Shown here: piece after piece, positions 16,414-25,006 of the stretch | Layout: each line of letters opens with the position of its first letter | Numbering within the stretch: position 1 is the stretch's first letter | Origin: QYOJ01 sp964642545 | Lineage (GTDB): Bacteria > Bacteroidota > Bacteroidia > Bacteroidales > FEN-979 | Direction of reading: 5' to 3' | Assembly (NCBI GenBank): GCA_964642545.1 | Contig: CAZXQU010000009.1 | Span: 1-57,673, forward strand | Length of the DNA: 57,673 nucleotides | Translations under genes and position numbers: made by a program | The notes under the pieces: generated by a model | What the model saw: the letters and a program-made list of their open reading frames with translations, nothing else | What the model was told of the DNA's origin: nothing | Database searches by the model: none

Positions 16414-17580
16414 CTAGTAGATCATCTCTTCTCTGAAGTTATTGACAATGGAGGAGAATGAGTTGGCCACCGATTGTCCCAGACCGCATTTCGCCGTGAT
16501 CCTCATGCTTTCCGAAAGTTTCAGTAACTGTTCGAGATAGAGTGCTTTCTTTTCGCCTTTTTTTACAGCAACGATTCCTTTGAGAAGCTGCTGGCAACCA
16601 ACACGACATGGAGTACATTGGCCACATGATTCTTCTTCAAAGAAATCGAGGTAGTTGTGAAGAACGTTATACATGGAACGGGAACTATTAAACAGCATCA
16701 TAGATCCTCCCGTAGGTACACCTTCAAATCCGATAACAGTCTCCTTGAATTTTTTTCTTGGCACACAGAATCCGGACGCACCTCCAACCTGGACAGCTTT
16801 CGTATCGCCATCGCCAAACTCCTCTACAAATTGTTCCAGGGGCATTCCCAACTCCAGTTCATAGATTCCTGCGATAGGGGTATCGCCGGAAACGGAGAAA
16901 ACTTTGGATCCACGTGAATCGGTGGTTCCCAGTAATTTGAACTGAACCGGTCCCAATCGCATGATCATCACTACATTGACAAAGGTCTCCACATTGTTGA
17001 TCACTGTGGGTTTTCCCATGAAACCATGTGTAGTAGGGTAGGGAGGTTTGTTTCGGGGTTCACCACGAAATCCTTCCATTGACTCGAAAAGAGCACTCTC
17101 TTCTCCACATATATAGGCACCACTACCAAGTTTAATCTCAATCGGGAAGTCAAAACCCATCTTGGCGAGGTGTTCATTGTACTGTTCAAGTTCGCGATTC
17201 AGTTCAGGAAGAAGAAAACTGTACTCTCCCCGCAGGTAGATATATCCTCGTTGTGCACCGATCACCTTTCCGCAAATAGCCATTCCAGAGAACACCTTTC
17301 TTGGAACGCGTGTGAGAATCTCACGATCTTTAAATGTTCCAGGCTCCCCTTCATCGGCATTGCAGATAACGTATTTCTCATCTGATTGGGCATCGGCAGC
17401 AAGTTTCCATTTCATGGCTGTAGGGAAACCTGCTCCCCCTCGACCTTTGAGTCCCGATTCCATCAGGTCTTCAAGGATATCTTCGTTCGACCGCTTTAAT
17501 GTGTCGACCAGTACTTTGTATTTTGCGCTTGAATATTCGCCGAAAATGAGATCAACTCTTTTCAGTTTTGATTCTGACAT
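16414..17580 (-). CDS. hydB: NADH-oxidising hydrogenase beta subunit, short NuoF-like form (HydB)
   Basis: 388-residue flavoprotein that takes electrons from NADH via FMN. FMN/NADH site: SGLKGRGGAGFPTAMKW and ICNADEGEPGTFKDRE. Iron-sulfur site: CGQCTPCRVGC plus a later Cys in AKCGLGQS, for one [4Fe-4S]. Classical bifurcating HydB is about 600 residues, with an N-terminal thioredoxin-like [2Fe-2S] domain and a C-terminal 2x[4Fe-4S] domain; both are absent here. No nearby frame supplies them, so this is not a frameshift. The short form is that of NADH-dependent, non-bifurcating enzymes such as Syntrophomonas wolfei Hyd1. It sits between hydC and hydA with gaps of 22 and 33 bp. Confidence 0.93.
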   Translation of the reverse strand: MSESKLKRVDLIFGEYSSAKYKVLVDTLKRSNEDILEDLMESGLKGRGGAGFPTAMKWKLAADAQSDEKYVICNADEGEPGTFKDREILTRVPRKVFSGMAICGKVIGAQRGYIYLRGEYSFLLPELNRELEQYNEHLAKMGFDFPIEIKLGSGAYICGEESALFESMEGFRGEPRNKPPYPTTHGFMGKPTVINNVETFVNVVMIMRLGPVQFKLLGTTDSRGSKVFSVSGDTPIAGIYELELGMPLEQFVEEFGDGDTKAVQVGGASGFCVPRKKFKETVIGFEGVPTGGSMMLFNSSRSMYNVLHNYLDFFEEESCGQCTPCRVGCQQLLKGIVAVKKGEKKALYLEQLLKLSESMRITAKCGLGQSVANSFSSIVNNFREEMIY

Positions 17581-17602
17581 GGTTTATCGTTTTAAATGCG
17601 TG

Positions 17603-18067
17603 TTATGAATTGTTGATATAGTCACTGATGATGTCGTGAACCCGTTCGGGTGTAAGCCCGGTGAATGGTTTCTCATTGATAAGCATTGCCGGTCCTTCAT
17701 GGCACCAACCCAGACAGTTGGTTTCCAAAAGAGAAAACATCTTGTTTGGTGTTGTCTCGCCAACCTTAATCTTGAGCATCTCTTCTATCGTTTGTATAAT
17801 CTGCTTTTTACCATGCATATCACACGTGATTGTTTTACAGACACGAATCACGTTTTTGCCTAATGGTTTGGTAGATAGAAACGAGTAAAATGTTGCCGTT
17901 CCAAATACCTGGGCAGCTGAGAGGTCCAACTCTTTGGCAATCTCAATCATATCGGAGTCGGAGATATAATTTCTAACCTCCTCTACACCCTGCAGAATAG
18001 GCATCAACGCTGTCCGACTTCTACCGTGTTTTTCAACTAAATCTCTGATTAGATGTTCATTTGTCAT
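17603..18067 (-). CDS. hydC: Hydrogenase gamma subunit, NuoE-like [2Fe-2S] protein (HydC)
   Basis: 154-residue thioredoxin-fold [2Fe-2S] protein that docks on the NuoF-like subunit. I place the start at ATG 18067 (MTNEHLIRDLVEKHG); the longer frame runs back through the Rex operator. The N-terminal helical bundle has LMPILQGVEEVRNYIS and the usual ATFYSFLSTKPLGKNVIRVC segment. Cluster ligands are the pairs C-x4-C in CKTITC and C-x3-C in CLGWC, with GPAMLINEKPF after them. First gene of the hydCBA operon. The Rex operator lies 17 bp before the start codon. Confidence 0.95.
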   Translation of the reverse strand: MTNEHLIRDLVEKHGRSRTALMPILQGVEEVRNYISDSDMIEIAKELDLSAAQVFGTATFYSFLSTKPLGKNVIRVCKTITCDMHGKKQIIQTIEEMLKIKVGETTPNKMFSLLETNCLGWCHEGPAMLINEKPFTGLTPERVHDIISDYINNS

Positions 18068-18084
18068 GTTTATGAAATTTTCGT

Positions 18085-18102
18085 TTGTTAATAAACTAAC
18101 AA
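18085..18102. promoter_or_regulatory. Predicted Rex operator of the hydrogenase operon
   Basis: TTGTTAATAAACTAACAA fits TTGTTAA-N4-TTAACAA at 13 of 14 defined positions. It sits between the hydC start codon (18067) and the predicted -7 box (18110-18117), so bound Rex would cover the transcription start. The same regulator is encoded 10 kb away in this window. Confidence 0.78.
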
Positions 18103-18109
18103 CTGGGGG

Positions 18110-18117
18110 CAAAATTA
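18110..18117 (-). promoter_or_regulatory. Candidate -7 box of hydCBA
   Basis: Reads TAATTTTG on the minus strand, a full match to TAnnTTTG. Predicted initiation near 18104 overlaps the edge of the Rex operator. Confidence 0.5.
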
Positions 18118-18152
18118 GGTAAAATATATATAACAGAACGCCTTTTTGTCTA

Positions 18153-18170
18153 ATTTTCTTTAAAGAAAAT
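18153..18170. promoter_or_regulatory. Perfect 18-bp palindrome upstream of hydCBA
   Basis: ATTTTCTTTAAAGAAAAT is a perfect palindrome about 50-65 bp upstream of the predicted hydCBA transcription start and about 140 bp before truA. It may be a second operator. AT-rich chance palindromes are possible. Confidence 0.4.
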
Positions 18171-18306
18171 CCATTTATTGTGAAATAATAAACAGAAAAA
18201 GTAAAACATTTTATTCAGTTCCTCTTCTTCCCATTTTGTACTTTTACCAAAAGATTGCATTTAAAACATTGTCCCAAACAGACTTTTTACACCTGAAACC
18301 TAAAAC

Positions 18307-19053
18307 ATGAATCAACGATACTTCATGAAATTAGCATTTGATGGAACCCACTATCATGGTTGGCAGATCCAGCGAAATGCGCGGACGGTACAACAGGTAC
18401 TTATCGACGCCTGTTCGATGATTCTGAGGGAACCTGTAAAATTAACCGGCTGTGGGCGGACCGATGCAGGTGTGCATGCCCGAGAGTTTTACGCTCATTT
18501 TGAAAGCGAACGGCTGCTTGATATGAATGATTGCCGAAAACTGGTATATCAGCTGAATGGCTTTCTGGATAGCGACATTGTCGTGTACGACATATTCCCG
18601 GTAAAGCCGAGGGTTCATGCACGGTTCAGTGCAACTTCCCGAACATACCAGTATGTCATCTCCCGATACAAAGATCCTTTTCAGGTTGATTTCGCATACT
18701 TTCTTTCTGGAAATCTGGATGTTGATCTGATGAATCAAGGTGCTGATTTCCTGTTGTCCGTCAGTGATTTTACCTCCTTCTCCAAGGTGAAAACCGATAC
18801 AAAAACCAACATCTGCCGGGTCATTTACGCAATGTGGGAGCAACATGGGAAGAACCTTGTTTTTACCATCCGGGCAGATCGGTTCCTGAGAAATATGGTT
18901 CGTGCAATCGTGGGAACACTCTTGGGACTTGGAACCGGGAAACTCACCTTCGACGAATTCCGTCAAATCGTAGCCGGGAAAAATCGTTCCGACGCAGGAG
19001 AATCTGTACCGGCTGCAGGGTTATTCCTGGTGGCAATTGAATATCCTGAATAA
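18307..19053 (+). CDS. truA: tRNA pseudouridine(38-40) synthase
   Basis: 248-residue enzyme converting uridines 38-40 of tRNA anticodon arms to pseudouridine. The catalytic Asp is in GCGRTDAGVHAREFYAHF. Other family blocks are YHGWQIQRNARTVQQVL, ATSRTYQYVI, DFTSFSK, FLRNMVRAIVGTLLGLG and PAAGLFLV. Length and the ATG at 18307 fit the family. It is a single plus-strand gene between the divergent hydrogenase operon and the convergent WG-repeat gene. Confidence 0.96.
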   Translation: MNQRYFMKLAFDGTHYHGWQIQRNARTVQQVLIDACSMILREPVKLTGCGRTDAGVHAREFYAHFESERLLDMNDCRKLVYQLNGFLDSDIVVYDIFPVKPRVHARFSATSRTYQYVISRYKDPFQVDFAYFLSGNLDVDLMNQGADFLLSVSDFTSFSKVKTDTKTNICRVIYAMWEQHGKNLVFTIRADRFLRNMVRAIVGTLLGLGTGKLTFDEFRQIVAGKNRSDAGESVPAAGLFLVAIEYPE

Positions 19054-19099
19054 TTAGTTATGGAACTGATGACACTGATTAATCAAGGTTGACACTGAT

Positions 19100-19115
19100 T
19101 GATCTGTTTAGATCA
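19100..19115. terminator. Weak hairpin between truA and the WG-repeat gene
   Basis: TGATCT-GTTT-AGATCA, a 6-bp stem with a 4-nt loop, in the 97-bp spacer between convergent genes. There is no adjacent T-tract, so terminator function is uncertain. The spacer also repeats GACACTGATT at 19064 and 19091 (positions approximate). Confidence 0.35.
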
Positions 19116-19150
19116 GTAGTATCTGTGATATCTGTGTTCATGTCATTTAT

Positions 19151-20176
19151 TTACTTCGAGAAACTCCTGATATTCTCGAACTGGTATGGAATCACCAGAT
19201 TTCCCTTTTTATCAATAAACCCCCATAATGTGCCATTATAAACAGCAGCAAGCCCACATTGGATTGGCTCCACTTTTACCCATTGATAGGGGATAACAAC
19301 ATTTCCGAAAAGATTCATGAATCCCCATTTTTTATCCGGAGAGGTAGCCGCTATCATCATTTCCGATGCATACCTGTTATTACTCCATTCTGCGATATCA
19401 GATACTTTTTGAATGGTTGGCTCAATAATCCAGTCTCCATGGGTGTTGATATATCCCCATTTATCACCCTGCCTCACACAGGCAAGCCCTTCCGAGAAAA
19501 AACCGGCATCATCAAATGTCGGTTGGATTATTATAACCCCCGACTGGTCAACGAATCCCCATGATTTATCAATTTTAACACGGGCACGCTCATCGGAGAA
19601 ATCCCTTGCGTTGTCGAATTTTGCTTCAATTACCAATTTACCATCCTGGTTGATAAATCCAACTTTCTTACCAATTTTAACCCGTGCTAACCCATCATTG
19701 AAAGGCTCTGCATGCTCATATTTTGGTTCAATCAGCCATTTGCCAAACTGGTCTATGTAGCCCCAAAGTTTTCCCACTTTTACTACGGCAACTCCTTCAC
19801 TAAAGTCTTTGGCACCATCAAATTGTGGAGCGATAACCATCTCTCCAGATTTGTTGATATAACCCCATGGATTATCCTTCCCATCAGGTCTCACTCTTGC
19901 TAACCCCTCGCTGAACTTCTCTGCCCGGACAAACTGCTCCTGGATCTTGAATGTTCCGGTTTTATCTATATAGCCGTAGAGGTTACTTGTTCTTGCGCTG
20001 GCCAGTCCTTCTGAGAATTGCCAGGCTTGAGCGAATTGTGGGGTAATGGCCAACTGACCGGCAGGATTTACATATCCCCACGTTTTTCCGGACTTTACCG
20101 GTGCCAGGCACTCTTGTGCCTGAAGGATCTGAGCCGAAAAACAGAAACAAATAAGATAGATAATTAGGTTTCTCAT
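19151..20176 (-). CDS. Secreted WG-repeat protein
   Basis: 341 residues with a signal peptide (MRNLIIYLICFCFSAQILQA) followed by about eight WG-type repeats of roughly 35 residues. Each has the pattern GYINKSGEMVIAPQFDGAKD, then FSEGLA-x-V-K. Repeats run from about residue 28 to the end. Such proteins form beta-rich surface or periplasmic domains of unknown, probably binding, function. The ATG overlaps the end of the split transketolase gene by 4 bp (ATGA), so it is translationally coupled to a sugar-phosphate enzyme without an obvious functional link. Confidence 0.9.
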   Translation of the reverse strand: MRNLIIYLICFCFSAQILQAQECLAPVKSGKTWGYVNPAGQLAITPQFAQAWQFSEGLASARTSNLYGYIDKTGTFKIQEQFVRAEKFSEGLARVRPDGKDNPWGYINKSGEMVIAPQFDGAKDFSEGVAVVKVGKLWGYIDQFGKWLIEPKYEHAEPFNDGLARVKIGKKVGFINQDGKLVIEAKFDNARDFSDERARVKIDKSWGFVDQSGVIIIQPTFDDAGFFSEGLACVRQGDKWGYINTHGDWIIEPTIQKVSDIAEWSNNRYASEMMIAATSPDKKWGFMNLFGNVVIPYQWVKVEPIQCGLAAVYNGTLWGFIDKKGNLVIPYQFENIRSFSK

Positions 20177-21141
20177 AAATTTGGTTTTAATGTGAATATC
20201 TTTTTTGCAGCCTTGACAATAGCAAGGTCGGTAAGTCCATACTTTTTCATCAATTCCTTTGGTTCACCCGATTCCCCAAAGTGATCAAGGACCCCGATAA
20301 ATTTTATCGGCACCGGAAACGCTGCAGCCAGAACCTCTGCCACGGCGCTTCCCAATCCGCCTGCCACCTGGTGTTCCTCGGCAGTGATAATGGCTCCCGT
20401 TTCCTGTGCTGCAGTGACAATGATCTCCCTGTCGATCGGTTTGATCGTATGAATATTAATGACCCTGGCATGGATGCCGTCTTTCTTCAGGAGATATGCT
20501 GCCTGCAAGGCTTCCCATACCATATGTCCTGTTGCAATAATGGTCATGTCGTCTCCCGGATGAAGGAGTTGGCCTTTTCCAACCTCAAACAGCTGTTTTT
20601 CGCTGGTGAAATCAGGCATCGCAGCCCTCCCGAAACGGATATAGACAGGTCCTTTTACTTCATGAATGGCTTGTATGGTGGCTATTTTCGTCTGGGTAGC
20701 GTCACAGGGCGACAGAACGGTCATGTTTGGTAACACTCGCATCACTGCTAGGTCTTCCAGCGCCTGGTGTGTTGCACCATCGGGTCCAACGGAGAGCCCG
20801 GCATGGGCTCCGCCAATCACCACATGAAGGTTGTTATAACAAACTGAAACGCGGATCTGGTCGGTCGTTCTCAATGCTGCAAAAACGGCATAAGTAGCAA
20901 AAACAGGTATCTTTCCTTCCAGGGCGAGCCCGGCAGCAACACCAACGCAATTTTGTTCAGCAATTCCCAGTGAGATAAACTGTCTAGGGAACCTGTCGGC
21001 AAAAAGGTTTACACCAACAGATGTGGTAATATCTGCTCCAAGGGTAATCACTTCCGGATGCCGGCTGCCAGATGCCAGTAGCCCTTCTCCGAAACCTTCT
21101 TTGGTAGGTCTGTCTCCCCGGTTGATATACTTTCTGCTCAT
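20173..21141 (-). CDS. Transketolase, C-terminal (pyrimidine-binding) subunit
   Basis: 322-residue second half of a split transketolase, acting with the upstream N-terminal subunit to transfer two-carbon units between sugar phosphates. The pyrimidine-binding domain starts near LGADITTSVGVN and includes FISLGIAEQNCVGVAAGLA, with the catalytic Glu in GIAEQN. The C-terminal domain has VINIHTIKPIDREI and AEEHQVAGGLGSAVAEVL. A 4-bp overlap with the N-terminal subunit gene gives strict coupling. Confidence 0.94.
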   Translation of the reverse strand: MSRKYINRGDRPTKEGFGEGLLASGSRHPEVITLGADITTSVGVNLFADRFPRQFISLGIAEQNCVGVAAGLALEGKIPVFATYAVFAALRTTDQIRVSVCYNNLHVVIGGAHAGLSVGPDGATHQALEDLAVMRVLPNMTVLSPCDATQTKIATIQAIHEVKGPVYIRFGRAAMPDFTSEKQLFEVGKGQLLHPGDDMTIIATGHMVWEALQAAYLLKKDGIHARVINIHTIKPIDREIIVTAAQETGAIITAEEHQVAGGLGSAVAEVLAAAFPVPIKFIGVLDHFGESGEPKELMKKYGLTDLAIVKAAKKIFTLKPNL

Positions 21142-21980
21142 CCCGTCTCCTCCTTCAGTTGTTTCAGAAACAGCGATGCTTCGTGTTTGGAAGGTGCTTT
21201 TCCATGCCAGTGATAATCACCTTCTATCATGGGTACCCCTTTCCCCATTTTTGTATAGGCAAGAATAACAACCGGTTTCTCGACGAATTGGTTAGTCATC
21301 TGTAAACTTGACAGCAGATCCTGGTGGTTGTTCCCATCACACTCTATTACTTCCCAGCCAAAAGCTTTCCACTTCTCTTTCAACGGTTCCAATGCCATCA
21401 CATTTTCCGTCTTTCCGTCAATCTGAACCCCGTTTCTGTCGACAATCGCAACCAGGTTGTTAAGTTTCAAGTGCGAGGCTGCCATAGCTGCTTCCCAAAC
21501 CGACCCCTCCTGGAGTTCGCCATCTCCAAGGATACAAAAGACCCTCCAACTCTCATTGTCCATCTTTGCTGCGATGGCGCGCCCAACTGAAACCGAGAGA
21601 CCTTGCCCCAATGAACCAGCAGAAAGCTCCAACCCGGGTAACCCATGTTCACGTCCAGGATGTCCCTGAAGCCGACTCCCTAGTTTGCGAAGTGTAGCCA
21701 TCTCAGCTTCAGGGAAATAACCCACTCTGGCAAGAGTAGTATAAAGGATAGGTGCTACATGTCCGATGGAAAGAATCAGCCGGTCCCGATCCTGGTAAAG
21801 GGGATCATCGGGATCATGGTTCAGGATGGCGAAATAGAGGCATGTGAAAAGATCGGCTAATCCCAATGATGCACCAAGGTGACCAGATCCTGCAATGGAA
21901 AGAGTAGTAATAACCGATTTACGAATCTCTGTGGAGATCTCCTTTAATAAGAGGGGATCAAGCACCTTGGGATGAATCAT
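21138..21980 (-). CDS. Transketolase, N-terminal (TPP diphosphate-binding) subunit
   Basis: 280-residue thiamine-diphosphate-binding half of a split transketolase. The TPP/Mg motif GDGELQEGSVWEAAMAASH and the donor loop GSLGQGLSVSVGRA are clear. SGHLGASLGLADL near the N-terminus is standard. Split genes are common in archaea and occur in many Bacteroidota, often beside a full-length tkt elsewhere, which cannot be checked here. It follows lolA by 2 bp, in the same transcriptional direction. Confidence 0.95.
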   Translation of the reverse strand: MIHPKVLDPLLLKEISTEIRKSVITTLSIAGSGHLGASLGLADLFTCLYFAILNHDPDDPLYQDRDRLILSIGHVAPILYTTLARVGYFPEAEMATLRKLGSRLQGHPGREHGLPGLELSAGSLGQGLSVSVGRAIAAKMDNESWRVFCILGDGELQEGSVWEAAMAASHLKLNNLVAIVDRNGVQIDGKTENVMALEPLKEKWKAFGWEVIECDGNNHQDLLSSLQMTNQFVEKPVVILAYTKMGKGVPMIEGDYHWHGKAPSKHEASLFLKQLKEETG

Positions 21981-21982
21981 AA

Positions 21983-22618
21983 TTACCTCATGTCAATCAC
22001 TTCTACATCAGTATGATCGGCTTCATTGAAGACAAAATCGGAATCTTTTACCGGTACATCTGTTTGAAAACGATTGACTTTATATGTAAAGATGTTACCG
22101 TTCCTGTCGAAAATTTTAAATGATTTAATCTGTTTCAGTTTTTTATCGATGAGGACGATCACTTTCTCATAATTTCCCTGGGTATAAGGGATCAGTTCAA
22201 TTGCTTCCAGATTTGGATCTGAGGCATCGCTATCCTGAATGATTCGCGACTGATAATTGGTGTTGTAGGAAGTAAGTATGTTTGTTGGTGTGATAGCCTC
22301 CTTCCGTGTATCCATCTCATTGATCTGCACTTCATTTGATTCACCGATATAAGTCCACACCTGTTTCCCGTTACAAAAAACCTCTTGCCCGGCGATATTC
22401 ACGATGTATTTTTCGCCGGCAACAAGCAGTGTGCCGCTTTTTGTTTCATGGATCCTGGCTGTTTTGTTATCCATGGAGTAGGTAAAATCGGCTTTGATAG
22501 ATGAGTAAGTTTTAGTTTTGCTACTGACCTCTTCTAAAAGTGTTGAGGCTTTGTCATCCTTCTGAGCAAACCCATTCAGGCAGCTGATAATAAGAATAAA
22601 TCCGAGTAATTGTTTCAT
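21983..22618 (-). CDS. lolA: LolA-like outer-membrane lipoprotein carrier protein
   Basis: 211-residue periplasmic protein with signal peptide MKQLLGFILIISCLNGFAQ. Family features: SIKADFTYSMDNK, HETKSGTLLVAGEKYIVNIAGQEVFCNGKQVWTYI, and later MDTRKEAITPTNIL and KSFKIFDRNGNIFTYKVNRF. It ferries lipoproteins across the periplasm. It lies 12 bp after ftsK, a ftsK-lolA neighbourhood usual in Bacteroidota. Confidence 0.9.
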   Translation of the reverse strand: MKQLLGFILIISCLNGFAQKDDKASTLLEEVSSKTKTYSSIKADFTYSMDNKTARIHETKSGTLLVAGEKYIVNIAGQEVFCNGKQVWTYIGESNEVQINEMDTRKEAITPTNILTSYNTNYQSRIIQDSDASDPNLEAIELIPYTQGNYEKVIVLIDKKLKQIKSFKIFDRNGNIFTYKVNRFQTDVPVKDSDFVFNEADHTDVEVIDMR

Positions 22619-22630
22619 TGTTGTTAGATA

Positions 22631-24997
22631 TTAATTTTCTGTCATGTTGTTCAAATAATCCTCAAGTGCCCCAAGGTCTTTAAATTTGACCTCCCGGGCC
22701 TTACTACCTTCAAAGTGCCCTACAATACCTGCTGATTCCAGTTGATCTATGATCCTTCCGGCACGGTTGTAACCCAATTTTAATTTCCTCTGGATGAGAG
22801 ATGTAGATCCATGCTGATGTTGAGTTACCAGACGGGCGGCTTCAGCAAAGAGTTCATCCCGTTCGTTCGGATTAAAATCTTTCCCGCTTCCATTCTCCTC
22901 ATCATAATACTCGGGAAGGTGGAACGCATCCGGGTAGCCGCGTTGTGATCCAATGTATTCAGTCACTTGATCTACTTCAGGAGTGTCTACGAAAGCACAC
23001 TGTAACCTGATCAGATCGCTGCCGGTGGAGAGAAGCATATCACCCCGGCCAATGAGTTGATCGGCTCCGCTGCTATCCAGGATTGTTCGGCTGTCGATTT
23101 TCGAAATCACTCGGAAAGCAATGCGGGCCGGGAAATTGGCTTTGATTGTCCCTGTAATGATATTTACAGAAGGTCGTTGGGTTGCAATAATCAGGTGAAT
23201 TCCTGTAGCACGTGCCAGTTGAGCCAACCTTGTCAACGGGGTTTCAATCTCCCGTCCTGCAGTCATGATCAGGTCGGCAAACTCATCGATTATGACAACG
23301 ATATAGGGTAAAAATTTGTGTCCCTCATTGGGATTTAGCTTCCGGGTAAGGAACTTTTCATTGTACTCTTTCACGTTTCTTACCTGTGCGTCCCGTAACA
23401 GATCGTATCGCGAATCCATCTCAATATTCAGGGAGTTGAGTGTGCGGATTACCTTTTTGGTGTCGGTGATGATTGCATCCTCCGAATCAGGGAGTTTGGC
23501 CAGATAATGCCGCTCTATTTTTGAGTAAAGTGTGAGCTCCACCTTTTTCGGATCGATCAAAACAAACTTGACCGTCGCAGGATGTTTCTTGTAGAGGAAT
23601 GATGTAATAATAGCGTTCAATCCAACTGATTTTCCTTGTCCGGTAGCTCCGGCCATCAGAAGGTGAGGCATTCTGGTGAGGTCGGCTATGAAGGTTTCGT
23701 TGGAAATGGTTTTTCCGAGAACAAAGGGTAGTTCAAATGGTGAGTTTCTGAACTTTTCGGAAGCCAGGAGTGACTTGATAGAGACAATTTCGGGGTTCTG
23801 GTTTGGAACTTCAATCCCGATTGTGCCTCTTCCAGGGATCGGAGCAATGATACGGATACCCAAGGCAGCAAGGCCGAGTGCGATATCATCCTCCAGGTTC
23901 TTGATTCTGGAGATTCGGATACCGGCTTCAGGGACAATCTCGTATAAGGTAACAGCAGGACCAATGGTGGCTTTTATCTTCTGGATCCGGATATCGTAGT
24001 TGCTTAGCGTCTCAACGATCCGGTCCTTATTTGCCTCAAGCTCATCTTTGTTCACATTCAGTGCATCACTACTGTAGTCACTAAGAAGCTTCAGCGGAGG
24101 GAATTTGTAGTTTTTCAGTTCGAGGGTTGGGTCGTAGAGTGTGTCAATACCGTAATGTTTACCCTCAATGGTGGGTTCATCAGATTCACCCGTTGGGTGC
24201 TCTATTTGGAGCTCGATATTGGCATGAGGAATTGTTGGTAAAAAGCTGTCATCAATAGCAACCGGCAAAGGAAGATCCTCATTCATTTTATTTACCGGGA
24301 GATCAATAATTTTATCGATTTCAGATTCTTTGGTGTCAATGATTTTTTCTGATGTTAAATCCTCTTCCACCTTGACTTTCTTTGGAGCTGAGGGATGGAT
24401 CCATCGGAAAGGGATGTTGAAGGCCAGAATGGAGAAGCTAAGGCCGGTGAAGATCAGCAACAAGATCAATCCAGAGAAACCAAGGTATTCCAAAAACCAT
24501 AGATTCATCTGGTAACCAAAAACACCGCTTAGTATATCCTTTGATGGAAACAACAGCCCGAGGAATACAGGCAGCCAGAGAATACCAAAGAAAGAGTATT
24601 TTATGGTAGTAAAGAGAGGAATCTTGCTGTAATGAAAGAACAACCTGACTCCGGTAATGAGGATGATAAGAACAATAAAAAGAGAGGCTATCCCAAACCA
24701 TTTGGTGATGAACAGGTAGGAGACAATCGCTCCGGTCTTGCCCATCCAATTTTCAACATGGATACTCTTGTCAAAAAAATAGCCGAAAGAGAAGTGTTTA
24801 AAGATGGTGTCAGCAAAATTGTAATCGACTTTCCACGACTGAAACCATGAGAGAAAGGAAAATAGCAGAAACAGGCCGAAAATAAGGAGAAACAGACCAA
24901 GGACTCTGAATTTCTGATCCCTTTTTGCAAGCTCCTCTTTCGTCAGCTCTTTTTTCGTGCTCTTAGGTTCCTTCTTCGGTTTCGCCTGTCTAGCCAT
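22631..24997 (-). CDS. ftsK: FtsK/SpoIIIE-family DNA translocase
   Basis: 788-residue septal DNA pump for chromosome segregation. The basic N-terminus is followed by four hydrophobic segments (about 30-200), a variable linker, and the motor domain with Walker A GATGQGKSVGLN and Walker B YIVVIIDEFADLIMTAG. A RecA-like ATQRPSVNIITGTIKANFP segment follows. The C-terminal winged-helix gamma domain (QRKLKLGYNRAGRIIDQLE) would read polar KOPS-like DNA sites. Length is normal for Bacteroidota. Confidence 0.96.
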   Translation of the reverse strand: MARQAKPKKEPKSTKKELTKEELAKRDQKFRVLGLFLLIFGLFLLFSFLSWFQSWKVDYNFADTIFKHFSFGYFFDKSIHVENWMGKTGAIVSYLFITKWFGIASLFIVLIILITGVRLFFHYSKIPLFTTIKYSFFGILWLPVFLGLLFPSKDILSGVFGYQMNLWFLEYLGFSGLILLLIFTGLSFSILAFNIPFRWIHPSAPKKVKVEEDLTSEKIIDTKESEIDKIIDLPVNKMNEDLPLPVAIDDSFLPTIPHANIELQIEHPTGESDEPTIEGKHYGIDTLYDPTLELKNYKFPPLKLLSDYSSDALNVNKDELEANKDRIVETLSNYDIRIQKIKATIGPAVTLYEIVPEAGIRISRIKNLEDDIALGLAALGIRIIAPIPGRGTIGIEVPNQNPEIVSIKSLLASEKFRNSPFELPFVLGKTISNETFIADLTRMPHLLMAGATGQGKSVGLNAIITSFLYKKHPATVKFVLIDPKKVELTLYSKIERHYLAKLPDSEDAIITDTKKVIRTLNSLNIEMDSRYDLLRDAQVRNVKEYNEKFLTRKLNPNEGHKFLPYIVVIIDEFADLIMTAGREIETPLTRLAQLARATGIHLIIATQRPSVNIITGTIKANFPARIAFRVISKIDSRTILDSSGADQLIGRGDMLLSTGSDLIRLQCAFVDTPEVDQVTEYIGSQRGYPDAFHLPEYYDEENGSGKDFNPNERDELFAEAARLVTQHQHGSTSLIQRKLKLGYNRAGRIIDQLESAGIVGHFEGSKAREVKFKDLGALEDYLNNMTEN

Positions 24998-25006
24998 TTC
25001 GTTGCA

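Noticed and set aside
16414..17580. HydB as a frameshifted or truncated full-length subunit
   Set aside because: No coding remnants of the missing Fe-S domains flank the gene; hydC and hydA begin within about 30 bp on each side.
19064..19140. GACACTGATT and TCTGTG repeats after truA as a heptamer array
   Set aside because: The copies are scattered without a constant period; only a weak hairpin is supported.
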